A stretch of DNA of 64,000 nucleotides from Eutreptiella sp. 'Long Island Sound 2002' (lineage: Eukaryota > Euglenozoa > Euglenophyceae > Eutreptiales > Eutreptiaceae): the NCBI GenBank assembly GCA_964036045.1, contig OZ038380.1, positions 189,131,694 to 189,195,693 of the forward strand, given 5' to 3'. Under the pieces are notes generated by a model that ran no database searches, was not told the origin of the DNA, and worked only from the letters and a program-made list of their open reading frames with translations. Made by a program: the position numbers and the translations under genes. Positions 32,676 to 40,652 of the stretch are shown one piece after another (positions within the stretch are counted from its first letter, which is position 1; every line of letters starts with the position of its first letter).

Positions 32676-33065
32676 GTCAAGCGTAAGTCGCTTATTTTTT
32701 TTTTGCGTAAGTCGCTTATTTTTTTTTTTTGGCGTAAGTCGCGTGTGGAAAAAACAAACTCAAAAATGTATGATACGCGACTTACGCTTTTTTTTGCGAC
32801 GCAACCTACACCAAAAAAAAAGTTACGCGACTTACGCTTTTTTTGATATGCGACCTATGGCAAAAAAAACAATAAATAAGCGAGTTACGCTTTTTTTATA
32901 AAAAAAAAGCGAGTTACGCTTTTTTTTCTTATAAAAAAGCGAGTTACACTTTTTTCTTTATACAAAAGCGAGTTACGCTTTTTTTTTCTTATAAAAAAGC
33001 GAGTTACGCTTTTTTTTAATAAAAAAGCGAGGTACGTGACCTACGCTTATTTCGATACGCAACCT
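32676..33065 (+). repeat. Left terminal array of GCGTAAGTCGC / GCGAGTTACGC motifs
   Basis: Three GCGTAAGTCGC units separated by T runs are followed by inverted units (GCGACTTACGC) and then by about six AGCGAGTTACGC units alternating with T runs. It mirrors the right array at about 34895-35045. Confidence 0.85.
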
Positions 33066-33088
33066 ACAACCAAAAAAAATATGAAGAA

Positions 33089-33455
33089 GGACTCACAATC
33101 CACGCTTTTTTGCGTGGCCCCTCGAGTTGGGGTTAGGGACTCACAATCCACGCTTTGTTGTGTGGCCCCTCGAGTTGGGGTTAGGGACTCACAATCCACG
33201 CTCTTTTGCGTGGCCCCTCGAGTTGGGGTTAGGGACTCACAATCCACGCTTTTTTGTGTGGCCCCTCGAGTTGGGGTTAGGGACTCACAATCCACGCTCT
33301 TTTGCGTGGCCCCTCGAGTTGGAGTTAGGGACTCACAATCCACGCTTTGTTGCGTGGCCCCTCGAGTTGGGGTTAGGGACTCACAATCCACGCTTTGTTG
33401 TGTGGCCGCTCGAGTTGGGGTTAGGGACTCACAATCCACGCTTTGTTGTGTGGTT
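33089..33455 (+). repeat. 48-bp tandem repeat, about 7.6 units
   Basis: Each unit reads GACTCACAATCCACGCTTT, a GTG/GCG-TGG part, CCCCTCGAGTTGG and GGTTAGG. Because 48 is a multiple of three, all frames give a 16-residue repeat; none is continuous with the protease frame. The array ends at the 5' edge of the protease ORF and could be its promoter region. Confidence 0.95.
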
Positions 33456-34339
33456 TTTGCTTGACCACAGTGGAGTGCCCCATGCGAGGCCGCATCCCTC
33501 CTAATGAGGATGCGTCGTTGTACCGCAAGTGGAAAACAGAGGTTGACGTGGATTCCCTCCTGCAAGCTACCTTGCCCCCTGGTCCTATTGAGGATGAGGT
33601 GGACTCGTACGAGGCGTTCGTACTAGCTGGTAGGGTGAGCGAGCTTTCAAATGCCGCCACTCCAGAGCAAGATGCTGTGGTGCCTGTCCTTGCCACTCCC
33701 TCCAATGTAGCCAAGCCGTTGATTGCCGGCATTTCCGAGGAGGAGGATACTGCTATCCCTGTGGCTCTAGCACGGATGGCGACCCGCCGGACGCCCGTCG
33801 ATGAAACCAAGCCTCTTGTTGTGGGAGATTGGATAAGCGACAAGGACATTGTTGCGTGGCAGAACGACAAGTTGTTCCACAATGAGGTCGAGGAGCCACG
33901 GGCATGGACTATGGCGGTGACATACATTGCGTCCTGCCTGAATAGGATGAGGAAGTACAAAGACAGTAAGGGCAACAACCATAAAACTGTTCGTTTGGCT
34001 TGGAGGCAACGCCACATATTTATTGTTAATAGTGACGATCGCGAAGGGCTCCATTGGTTTCTTTGTGCCATCGACTGCAAAGTCCCGGTATGGGCCTTCA
34101 AAGTCCACATTTGGGAGCCACTTTGTGGCAATTCTTTGGTCCGGCCAATGTTGAGACGCCTCCAGTCAAAGGGTGTTGCCGCACATGCTCGGGTTTTGGG
34201 TTTTCAAGAGGATGGTTGGTCATGTGGCTATCAATCGCTGCATCTTTGTGATGAGGTGGCCAACCATAAGTGTTCATCTGTGGGAAGCTTTTCGAGGTGC
34301 CCGAGGCGTACCCAAAGGGCGCAGAGGGTCAGTTGGTGA
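33443..34339 (+). CDS. ULP1-like (C48) cysteine protease within a mobile element
   Basis: A 298-residue frame. The first ATG-like start overlaps the last unit of the 48-bp array, so the true start may be at 33482 or later. The C-terminal half has the C48 signature: RHIFIVNSD, then HWFLCAID with the catalytic His (about residue 204), HIWEPL where an acidic residue (Glu instead of the usual Asp, about 225) would complete the triad, and GFQEDGWSCGYQSL with the oxyanion Gln (255) and catalytic Cys (261). The N-terminal half is acidic and unrecognised. The family removes SUMO or similar tags; the role in a transposon is unknown. The frame breaks near 34290: downstream coding sequence continues in another frame to 34491. 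Confidence 0.75.
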   Translation: MLCGFCLTTVECPMRGRIPPNEDASLYRKWKTEVDVDSLLQATLPPGPIEDEVDSYEAFVLAGRVSELSNAATPEQDAVVPVLATPSNVAKPLIAGISEEEDTAIPVALARMATRRTPVDETKPLVVGDWISDKDIVAWQNDKLFHNEVEEPRAWTMAVTYIASCLNRMRKYKDSKGNNHKTVRLAWRQRHIFIVNSDDREGLHWFLCAIDCKVPVWAFKVHIWEPLCGNSLVRPMLRRLQSKGVAAHARVLGFQEDGWSCGYQSLHLCDEVANHKCSSVGSFSRCPRRTQRAQRVSW

Positions 34340-34491
34340 ACGACAAACGATTTATTCGAGAGCTGGAAGAGTTGCTTGTGAAGGACATCCGTAACGCTTG
34401 TGCGCGGAACACAAATCCGCGTGCAAAGCCGAAGGCATCGGACACAAAGTCTGATTTGATCTACAAGCGTGTGTTTGGCGACTTCTTGTAG
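34270..34491 (+). CDS. C-terminal continuation of the ULP1-like protease in another frame
   Basis: This frame reads FEVPEAYPKGAEGQLVNDKR, a charged helix (FIRELEELLVKDI) and a basic tail ending in VFGDFL before a TAG. It has protein-like composition, follows the protease core directly and overlaps the end of the first frame. A one-base indel or a short intron near 34260-34300 would join the two. I infer one gene rather than two. Confidence 0.5.
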   Translation: MFICGKLFEVPEAYPKGAEGQLVNDKRFIRELEELLVKDIRNACARNTNPRAKPKASDTKSDLIYKRVFGDFL

Positions 34492-34894
34492 TTGGCCCCA
34501 CGCCATTATGGTTGCATGCGAAGAATGTAGTTCGCCCCACGTGACCGGACTCAGGTGATATCACTGGCTTGAGCTTCGTAGCCGGTGGCGCTAGCAGCAA
34601 TATAGTCATTTTGATACCGCTTGCCAAAGGCCGAAGGGCAAATTGCATTTTTTGTTTGCGGTCATGATGAGTGTGCTTCACGTTATTTCCGCCATCTGCC
34701 GCACGTTATTTCCGCCATCTGCCGGCGATGAGTATAAAAACCACCCTTCACGCCACGGCTCCATTGCTTTACCCGTGCCGGAGGTACCCAAAATGTCCGT
34801 GGGGGCTATATGCTTCACCTCCTCCGGTAGCAATGGCGGTTGTTGGGTGGTTCTTGTGTTTCCCCGCCTTTTTTTTTGGAAAAATGGGTTTTTT

Positions 34895-35045
34895 TTTCCC
34901 ATACGCGACTTACGCCAAAAAAAAAAGTTTACGTGACTTACACCAAAAAAAAAATTTCCGTCGAAAAAAAAACGCGACTTACGCCAAAAAAAAAAAAGTT
35001 ACGCGACTTACGCCAAAAAAAAATAAAAAAGCGACTTACGCTTAT
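34895..35045 (+). repeat. Right terminal array of GCGACTTACGC motifs
   Basis: Five units of GCGACTTACGC or GTGACTTACACC alternate with A runs; the orientation is inverted relative to the left array. The outermost 26 bp (CCACAATCGAGCTTCGCCTC onward) have no partner at the left end. Confidence 0.85.
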
Positions 35046-35071
35046 TTCCACAATCGAGCTTCGCCTCCCTT

Positions 35072-35259
35072 GGCTATAGGGGGCAGAATTTAGGTCCCTG
35101 GGACCCATGGCAAGCATCAGATGTTTGAATTTTTGAGTTTTGAATTGATTATGCATGATTCCGCAGGTGGGTGGTTTTCGGGGTTGTTACCTGGATAATC
35201 ACCGTAATAATTGGCGCTGTGCGCGCGCTGTGCCCGCACTGTGCGAAAACGCCCCCAAG
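35072..35259 (+). repeat. 308-bp repeat, right half of the split copy
   Basis: It begins with the duplicated GGCTATAGGG and follows 4003-4179 closely to GAAAACGCCCCCAAG. It ends only 150 bp upstream of the C2 gene start. Confidence 0.85.
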
Positions 35260-35409
35260 CAAGCCATTTCCCCTGTTTCGGGAGGGAACCGGGTAGCATG
35301 CCCCAAGGGGATAAAGTTTCCGTTTCACACTTTGTAAAATTTGCATCTCCTTCCTCCTTCCCATTCCTCTTTGGCGTTGTGTGTAGCTTGTGCGTAGCTC
35401 TTGCACAAG

Positions 35410-35988
35410 ATGCCGGGGGAGCTGGAGATCTTCGATATCAGCGCAAGGCATCTCACGGCCTCGGACCACACGGGGACGGTCACCCGCCGCATGGGCCGCC
35501 GCGCTAACTCGGACCCGTACTGCGTGTTCCAGCTGGGGAGGGCCGAGGTCAAGACGAAGGTTGTGAAGAAGGACCTGAACCCGGTGTGGGAAGACGTGCT
35601 GCATCTGGAGGTCTGCTCGGACAAGGACCAGCTCTGCGTCCGCGTGTTCGACTGGGACCGCCTGACAAAGGACGACCCGCTGGGCCTGTTCTACTGGGAC
35701 CTGCCGCACGGGGACCGCGAGGGGACGGTGGTGGGGCGGTTGCTGGAGCAGAGGGGCCAGAAGCTGCCGGCCTTCGGCGAGATCAAGTTCAGCTACAAAT
35801 ACGTGGCGTCCGGGTCGCAGCGGAGGCTTGGTCCGGACGGGATCGCCCCCCCGACCTCCGCACGGAGCACGTCCGAGGCCACACCCCGCGGCAGTGGGGG
35901 CGGTGGGGGCGGACTCGGGGGCCTCGACAGTTACCAGCTGGTCATCGCAGGGGTCGCACTGCTTTGGTTCCTCTGGTTCTGTTGCTAG
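35410..35988 (+). CDS. C2-domain protein with C-terminal membrane anchor
   Basis: A single-exon frame of 192 residues starting MPGELEIFDISARHL. Residues about 4-125 form one C2 domain: NSDPYCVFQLG carries the first calcium-binding Asp, the KTKVVKKDLNPVWED stretch is a hallmark of the fold, and FDWDRLTKDDPLG has the Asp-x-Asp and further Asp of the second calcium loop. A Ser/Thr/Gly-rich linker (about 140-170) leads to one hydrophobic segment (YQLVIAGVALLWFLWFCC) at the very C-terminus, so the protein is probably tail-anchored with its C2 domain in the cytosol. C2 domains bind phospholipid, often through calcium, in trafficking or signalling. An inserted mobile element ends about 340 bp upstream and may have displaced promoter sequence. 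Confidence 0.85.
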   Translation: MPGELEIFDISARHLTASDHTGTVTRRMGRRANSDPYCVFQLGRAEVKTKVVKKDLNPVWEDVLHLEVCSDKDQLCVRVFDWDRLTKDDPLGLFYWDLPHGDREGTVVGRLLEQRGQKLPAFGEIKFSYKYVASGSQRRLGPDGIAPPTSARSTSEATPRGSGGGGGGLGGLDSYQLVIAGVALLWFLWFCC

Positions 35989-37145
35989 TTCTGAGCAGCG
36001 GAGTGTGTCGGACGGCTGCGGTGGCGTCCCCGAGTGCACTCAATGTGCGTTCTGCAGGCCGCCTGGACCCGCTGACGGGAACAAATAGTGCCTCGTTGAT
36101 GGGGGCGCACCCGCCGCAGCGGTGCTTACGCCCAAACGGACGACTGCGCGTGCGCGGGTGTGATTGTGCGTGGGAGGACCGCTGTTGTTTATCGCTCGTC
36201 CGGGTCTTTCTTTGAGGGTGTCATGCTCAGGGTGAACTCTGACCCGGTTCCAGTACTCAGAGCAGGGGCATATTGCTGTCTGTACTCCACGGCCGCTGCA
36301 CCAAGGGGCAGTCCCACGGGCGCAGTCTGGAGTTGCTGGCCATTACATGTCCCTGACCTTCGGTTCGCGTTGATGTCCGTCCGGGTTGGGGTGTGTGCCC
36401 ATGAGCTCCCCTCGCCCAATAGTCCGTCAACCCAAAGTGGAAGTGTTTCCACGCGGAGCCTGTGACATTGTGTGTGGTTTGCAGTTCTATTTTGGAACCG
36501 AAATGGGGGGGGGGATTCCGGTTGCCCCTGCCTCTGGTAGTGAACCAAAGCCTTCCAAATGGCTCCAGGAAATGAAATCCCATGCGGAAGTACAGCATGA
36601 CTCATGTGCATTGGGCATGGACAGATGTGACCGGCGACTTCTTTGTCAGGTGGGACCCTGTCCTCAACAAGGCAACACGCTGTGGGGCATGTGACGGGCA
36701 TGCGGATTGACGAGACTACACTCGTACTGTTGCTGAACTCTGGCAATGTTGTTGAGACCACAAAATCCGGTTGCCCCTGCGTATCACGCACTGCGGCCAC
36801 ACTCCTGCAACATCTCCATCTCCGTTGTGTACCACAGGCGAGTCACTTGGTTCCTTCCCCACTGCCACCACTACTGGGTCCCACTGGTTTGCTGCGGTGC
36901 GCCATTCAGTACATTGGGAATATGTTAGCGCGCCGGGTGCGCCGGGCAAATTTTTCTCCTATCTTTCCCCGGTTCCCCCCATTTTCCCCCATTTTTTGTC
37001 CCCGTGTTGGGGAGCCATTGTTGTTTGAAAACGGGTATTTTGATGCTTCTTTCACATATTTGCATTTTCACCCACTTTCACCTGTTTTCACACATTTTTT
37101 GCTCGTTTCCACCACATCCACTCCTTTCTAGGTTTTCTCCCCACC
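35989..37145. other. No gene recognised
   Basis: Probable 3' flank of the C2 gene followed by unrecognised DNA. A minus-strand frame at 36189-36800 is long (203 codons) but has no motif and no coding-like composition. A CCCCCATTTT-rich tract lies near 36970. Confidence 0.4.
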
Positions 37146-37153
37146 ATGGGTAC

Positions 37154-37660
37154 CAGACTATATGTTAGTGTGCATCCCAGAAAATTTTTTTTGTGTATCC
37201 TGTGTATCCCAAAGAAGAATGTTGTGTATCTGGTGTGTATCCCAAAATTTTTTTTTGTGTATCCGCAGCAGGGGGTCCCATATGGAGAGTCACAGCCCTT
37301 GTCGTACTTCTGTCATGGGTCGTTAGGCGTTCATTTTTGAAAAAAAAATTTATGCCCCAGTCTATAGACCCCCCTTGCGCGCTACGTGGATCAAAAAGTG
37401 GTCGTATCTGAGTTGGTACATGCAATTGCTTTAAGTCTTCAGGTCCTGGGATCAATACCTGGTTCAGGCAGACTACTGCTAAACCTCCCAGGGATGCATT
37501 GTGTTTTTTGTGATACCTGTTTGTGGCCTCTCAGGTAAGTGCATGGGTACTGTAGGTGTGTTGTGATCCCGCTGTGTATCTTTTTGTGTATCCAGTGTGT
37601 ATCCCAAAATTTTTTTTTGTGCATCCCGCCTGGCCCGGATACACACTAACATATAGTCTG
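37154..37660 (+). mobile_element. 507-bp hAT-like MITE with 8-bp target duplication
   Basis: The ends are inverted repeats: CAGACTATATGTTAGTGTG, then T/C-ATCC. The flanking 8 bp are identical (ATGGGTAC at 37146-37153 and 37661-37668). Inside, GTGTATCCCAAAATTTTTTTT blocks occur near both ends and a tRNA-like segment sits in the middle. No protein is encoded. The 8-bp duplication and CAG start fit hAT. Confidence 0.92.
37393..37455 (+). other. tRNA-like segment (possible SINE head)
   Basis: ATCTGAGTTGGTA resembles an internal promoter A box, and GGGATCAATACC, about 40 bp further, resembles a B box (GGTTCRANNCC). A similar pair lies at 47030-47100. There is no clear acceptor stem, so this is not a functional tRNA gene. 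Confidence 0.35.
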
Positions 37661-38213
37661 ATGGGTACCCAGAGAAGGCAGGGGTGATGTAGCCATTCTG
37701 CCCACATGTGGGCCCCTGAGACGGCAGGGGTTAAGCAGCCCCTCCTCAGTGACAAACCGAAGCCGAAGTATGTACGCACGCGCCGGGCAAACGGACCCTC
37801 ATTAACGGTCTGGTGGATGACGCCCAGCGTCGCTTCATGGCCCTGTTGTGGCTCCTGGGGATCAGGGACCAGCACCGACATTTTTTTTGGGGGGCAGCAG
37901 TGCCAATGGTTGGGCCTGCTCACCGTGTTCAAGAGCAAGCGAAGCGCCCATTCCGGGGGGCGCTGGTCGGGGCCATGGGAGGGGCCATGCACACGGCTTT
38001 GCACTGCAAAGCCCATTCAGGGCACAAAGCCCCAAACCTGAGGGGGTGGGGGGGGGGGGCGGGTTGTGTTCCTGCAGCTGTGGGTTGGGGTGCCGGCTGG
38101 AGTGGGAGGGGGGGGGGTGGCCCTCCCCTTTCCCTCAGCCCCACCTCCCGCAAGAGGCAGTACTACACGCGTTGCGCTCGCGGTGCTCATTATGAAGGAT
38201 GAGCATTTATCAA

Positions 38214-38292
38214 TGGAACTGCCGAACATTGCTGCATATGCATACCAGGATGTCTATGTGTAGAGCGCCTTGTTGACCTGCATGCGGCCCGG
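38214..38292 (+). repeat. Dispersed repeat, copy 2
   Basis: Same landmarks as 11938-12012 (ACTGCCGAACATTGCTGC, ATGCATACCAGGA, GACCTGCATGCGGCCC). The rest of 37.7-40.6 kb contains only G runs and short frames without motifs. Confidence 0.7.
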
Positions 38293-40652
38293 GAGGGGGG
38301 ATTGGTTTTTTCTTGTGTACCGCAGACCAAGGTCGACCGGTGGGCAATGGGTGAGTATGGGGCTGATGGGGGTCGGTGGAGCAAGAAGCAGACCCCTCTC
38401 CAAGAGTTCTGGCAGTTCTGACCCCATGCTTTTCTCATAACATACGCCTACAGACAATTCGTGTCGCGGCTTCGCCGCGTTCAGAAGTGAAGTGCAGTTG
38501 TGTATGCCCCAGCCCTAATGGCAGGACATTTTGCCCCAATCCAACAATTCAACCTCCAACCTCCGCAAACATTCTTTGGATTCTGAGGATCCAGGTTCTG
38601 ACCCCCGGAATGGCCCACCACCTCTGCAGTTGTTCCCATGATCCTGAAGCAGTTCAAAGGGTGCTTTCCACAAGATCTGGGGAGGAGGTCATCCATGTCT
38701 TGGCCAGTGTCCAGCCAAGAACATGTGGGTGTTGCAGAGCCCCATCTTAGTGGGTGGTCCGGTCAGAGTTGCATTTTGGCTGGGAGACGGCCAAGATACA
38801 TTCTGGTTGAACTCGACCGATTCAGGCATTTGTACAAATTCCATCATTAGACCTCCCATTTTTTCCCATGCCTCTGTTTCTGACGTCCAAGCCACACAAC
38901 ACATGGCACCCTCCGCCGCATTGGCACACCACACCTTATCCAATCAACACTGGGTGATGTCTCAATGAATTTTCTGTTGGAATAGAGTGGTATGCATGTG
39001 CAGTGCTGTGCAGTGTCCTGCTGGTACACAATATGTCGAAAGGCGGAGCCCATCACGAGGCCCTAACTATCAAGTATCCATGGGTGGTGCCTGTCTGGAG
39101 CCTTAGACATTGGCACAACCCTGGTGGTGCAAACCCGGAGCCCTACCCAATCACCTGTACCTGGGTTCAGCCGCACAAGAAGCCTACATCCTGGGTGGGG
39201 TCCATCTAGAATTCTAACTGATCAAATCTCTTTGGGTGAAGCATAGCAGCAGCCCCAGTCACCAGATCTACAGCAGTTGAATGGGACCGATGCTCTGGAA
39301 GACACAATAGCTCAGCGGCTGATGGCTGTGAGACAATTTGGATTTTTCTAGCGTGTGGTTTGTTGCTTTGGGCATGTGCTGCTGCACCGTCTGACCGGCC
39401 ACAAGACGCCACAGGATCCCCAACCTTGTAAAGAGTGCAGAAGTGCATTGCTGCAGGGGGGAATCATGGTATGGTACGGGTCTCAGTGAAGCCCTGGGAG
39501 CGGGAGGGCCTGACCCAGACCGCCCATGAAACATTCGATGGCAGTGTCAGGGCAGCAAAGATGGATATAAGAGTGACGTAAATCTCAGGGTGCGGGTGGG
39601 GGGAGGCTCAGATGACGAAATGATGAGATGACGAAATGCCTGAACTGACTTGGGGAGGACATCTGTGAAGAGTCTGCTCCATGTGCATCCCTGCAGAGAA
39701 ACATCTGCATGCACAAGGCCAAGGCACTTTCAGAACTGACGCCGAACTATTTCATTGCAAAAAAAAATCCATGCAGACAAACATCTCTCTTTCTCCTGAT
39801 TCCTTCAGGGAACAACCAGGAAGTGGCACCAGCATTGACACCTCAGAGTCTTCTGATGAGGAAGAGATTCGACGAATTTTGGCAAAATGCCAGAAGACTA
39901 CTCAACAGATATTTGTTTTGACAGCCACCCTCGGACCATCAGCCTGTCATTTCATCATTTAATCATCCGGGGGGCGGGAGGGGGGGGCGTATATCCATCC
40001 CTGTAGGGCGGTGATCTCAAGGCCACATTCGGTGCTGGGATCTGGTTTCCGCTGCGGAAGCAGCAAGGCAAAACACTGTGTGATTGCGGAACAGCCGAGC
40101 AGTGTTGAACTGAATGAGTCTGGCATGAGGTGAGGATCATGCTGGTTATTTCAAAATCTGACATCATGGCCATTGTGAGAGCAACACCCTTGTCAGAGCA
40201 ACAGCAGGTGTCGTTTCCTCAACTTTTAGAACCAGTTAATTTGGCGGTTCCTTTTTCTCGTGGCCCTTGAGTATCAAGTTTTTCTGTCGTTTGGGGCTCC
40301 TGCCACCCACTTTTATCCCTTCTTGTCCTTTGGAGGTGGAGATGGGGGGGGGGGGGGCACTTTGGCCCATTTGATCTAAAAAAAAAGGTGGTGGCAATTG
40401 GGTAACCACCTGGCGACTAGTGCATTCACGATGCAACAGTCACTGCCCGTGTCTTTTTGCGCCTGCACGCGAACAACGTCCTTGTCAAAGCGGCACTGGG
40501 TGCAGTTTCCATCAAATTTCAAAATTTTAGCCTTCTTCTTGCTAGAAGGGGGGGGGGGGGGGTAAGGGGGTGCGGTTTGGTGGGCGGTCTGGGTCCGTCC
40601 TGCGGTTGTATGCCCAGGTCCAAGGGCCTTTTGTGGAGCCTGCCGTCCCCAC

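Larger units (their letters stand above)
32675..35071 (+). mobile_element. 2.4-kb DNA transposon-like element carrying a ULP1-like protease gene
   Basis: The element splits a 308-bp repeat whose intact copy lies at 3872-4179. The target GGCTATAGGG is present at both edges (32665-32674 and 35072-35081). Both ends are arrays of GCGTAAGTCGC separated by T runs on the left and by A runs in inverted orientation on the right, forming long imperfect terminal inverted repeats. Inside are AGCGAGTTACGC-type repeats (to 33060), a 48-bp tandem array and one ULP1-like gene; no transposase is visible, so it is probably non-autonomous. Mutator-type elements with ULP1 genes (Kaonashi) have 9-11-bp duplications and Zisupton/KDZ elements have 8 bp; the Mutator link fits better but is unproven. 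Confidence 0.85.

Noticed and set aside
33089-33455. TTAGGG strings as a telomere.
   Set aside because: They occur once per 48-bp unit, not as a tandem hexamer, and the array is internal to a transposon.
33036-33464. A 142-residue protein with eight 16-residue repeats.
   Set aside because: 48 bp is a multiple of three, so every frame stays open; the frame is not joined to the protease frame.
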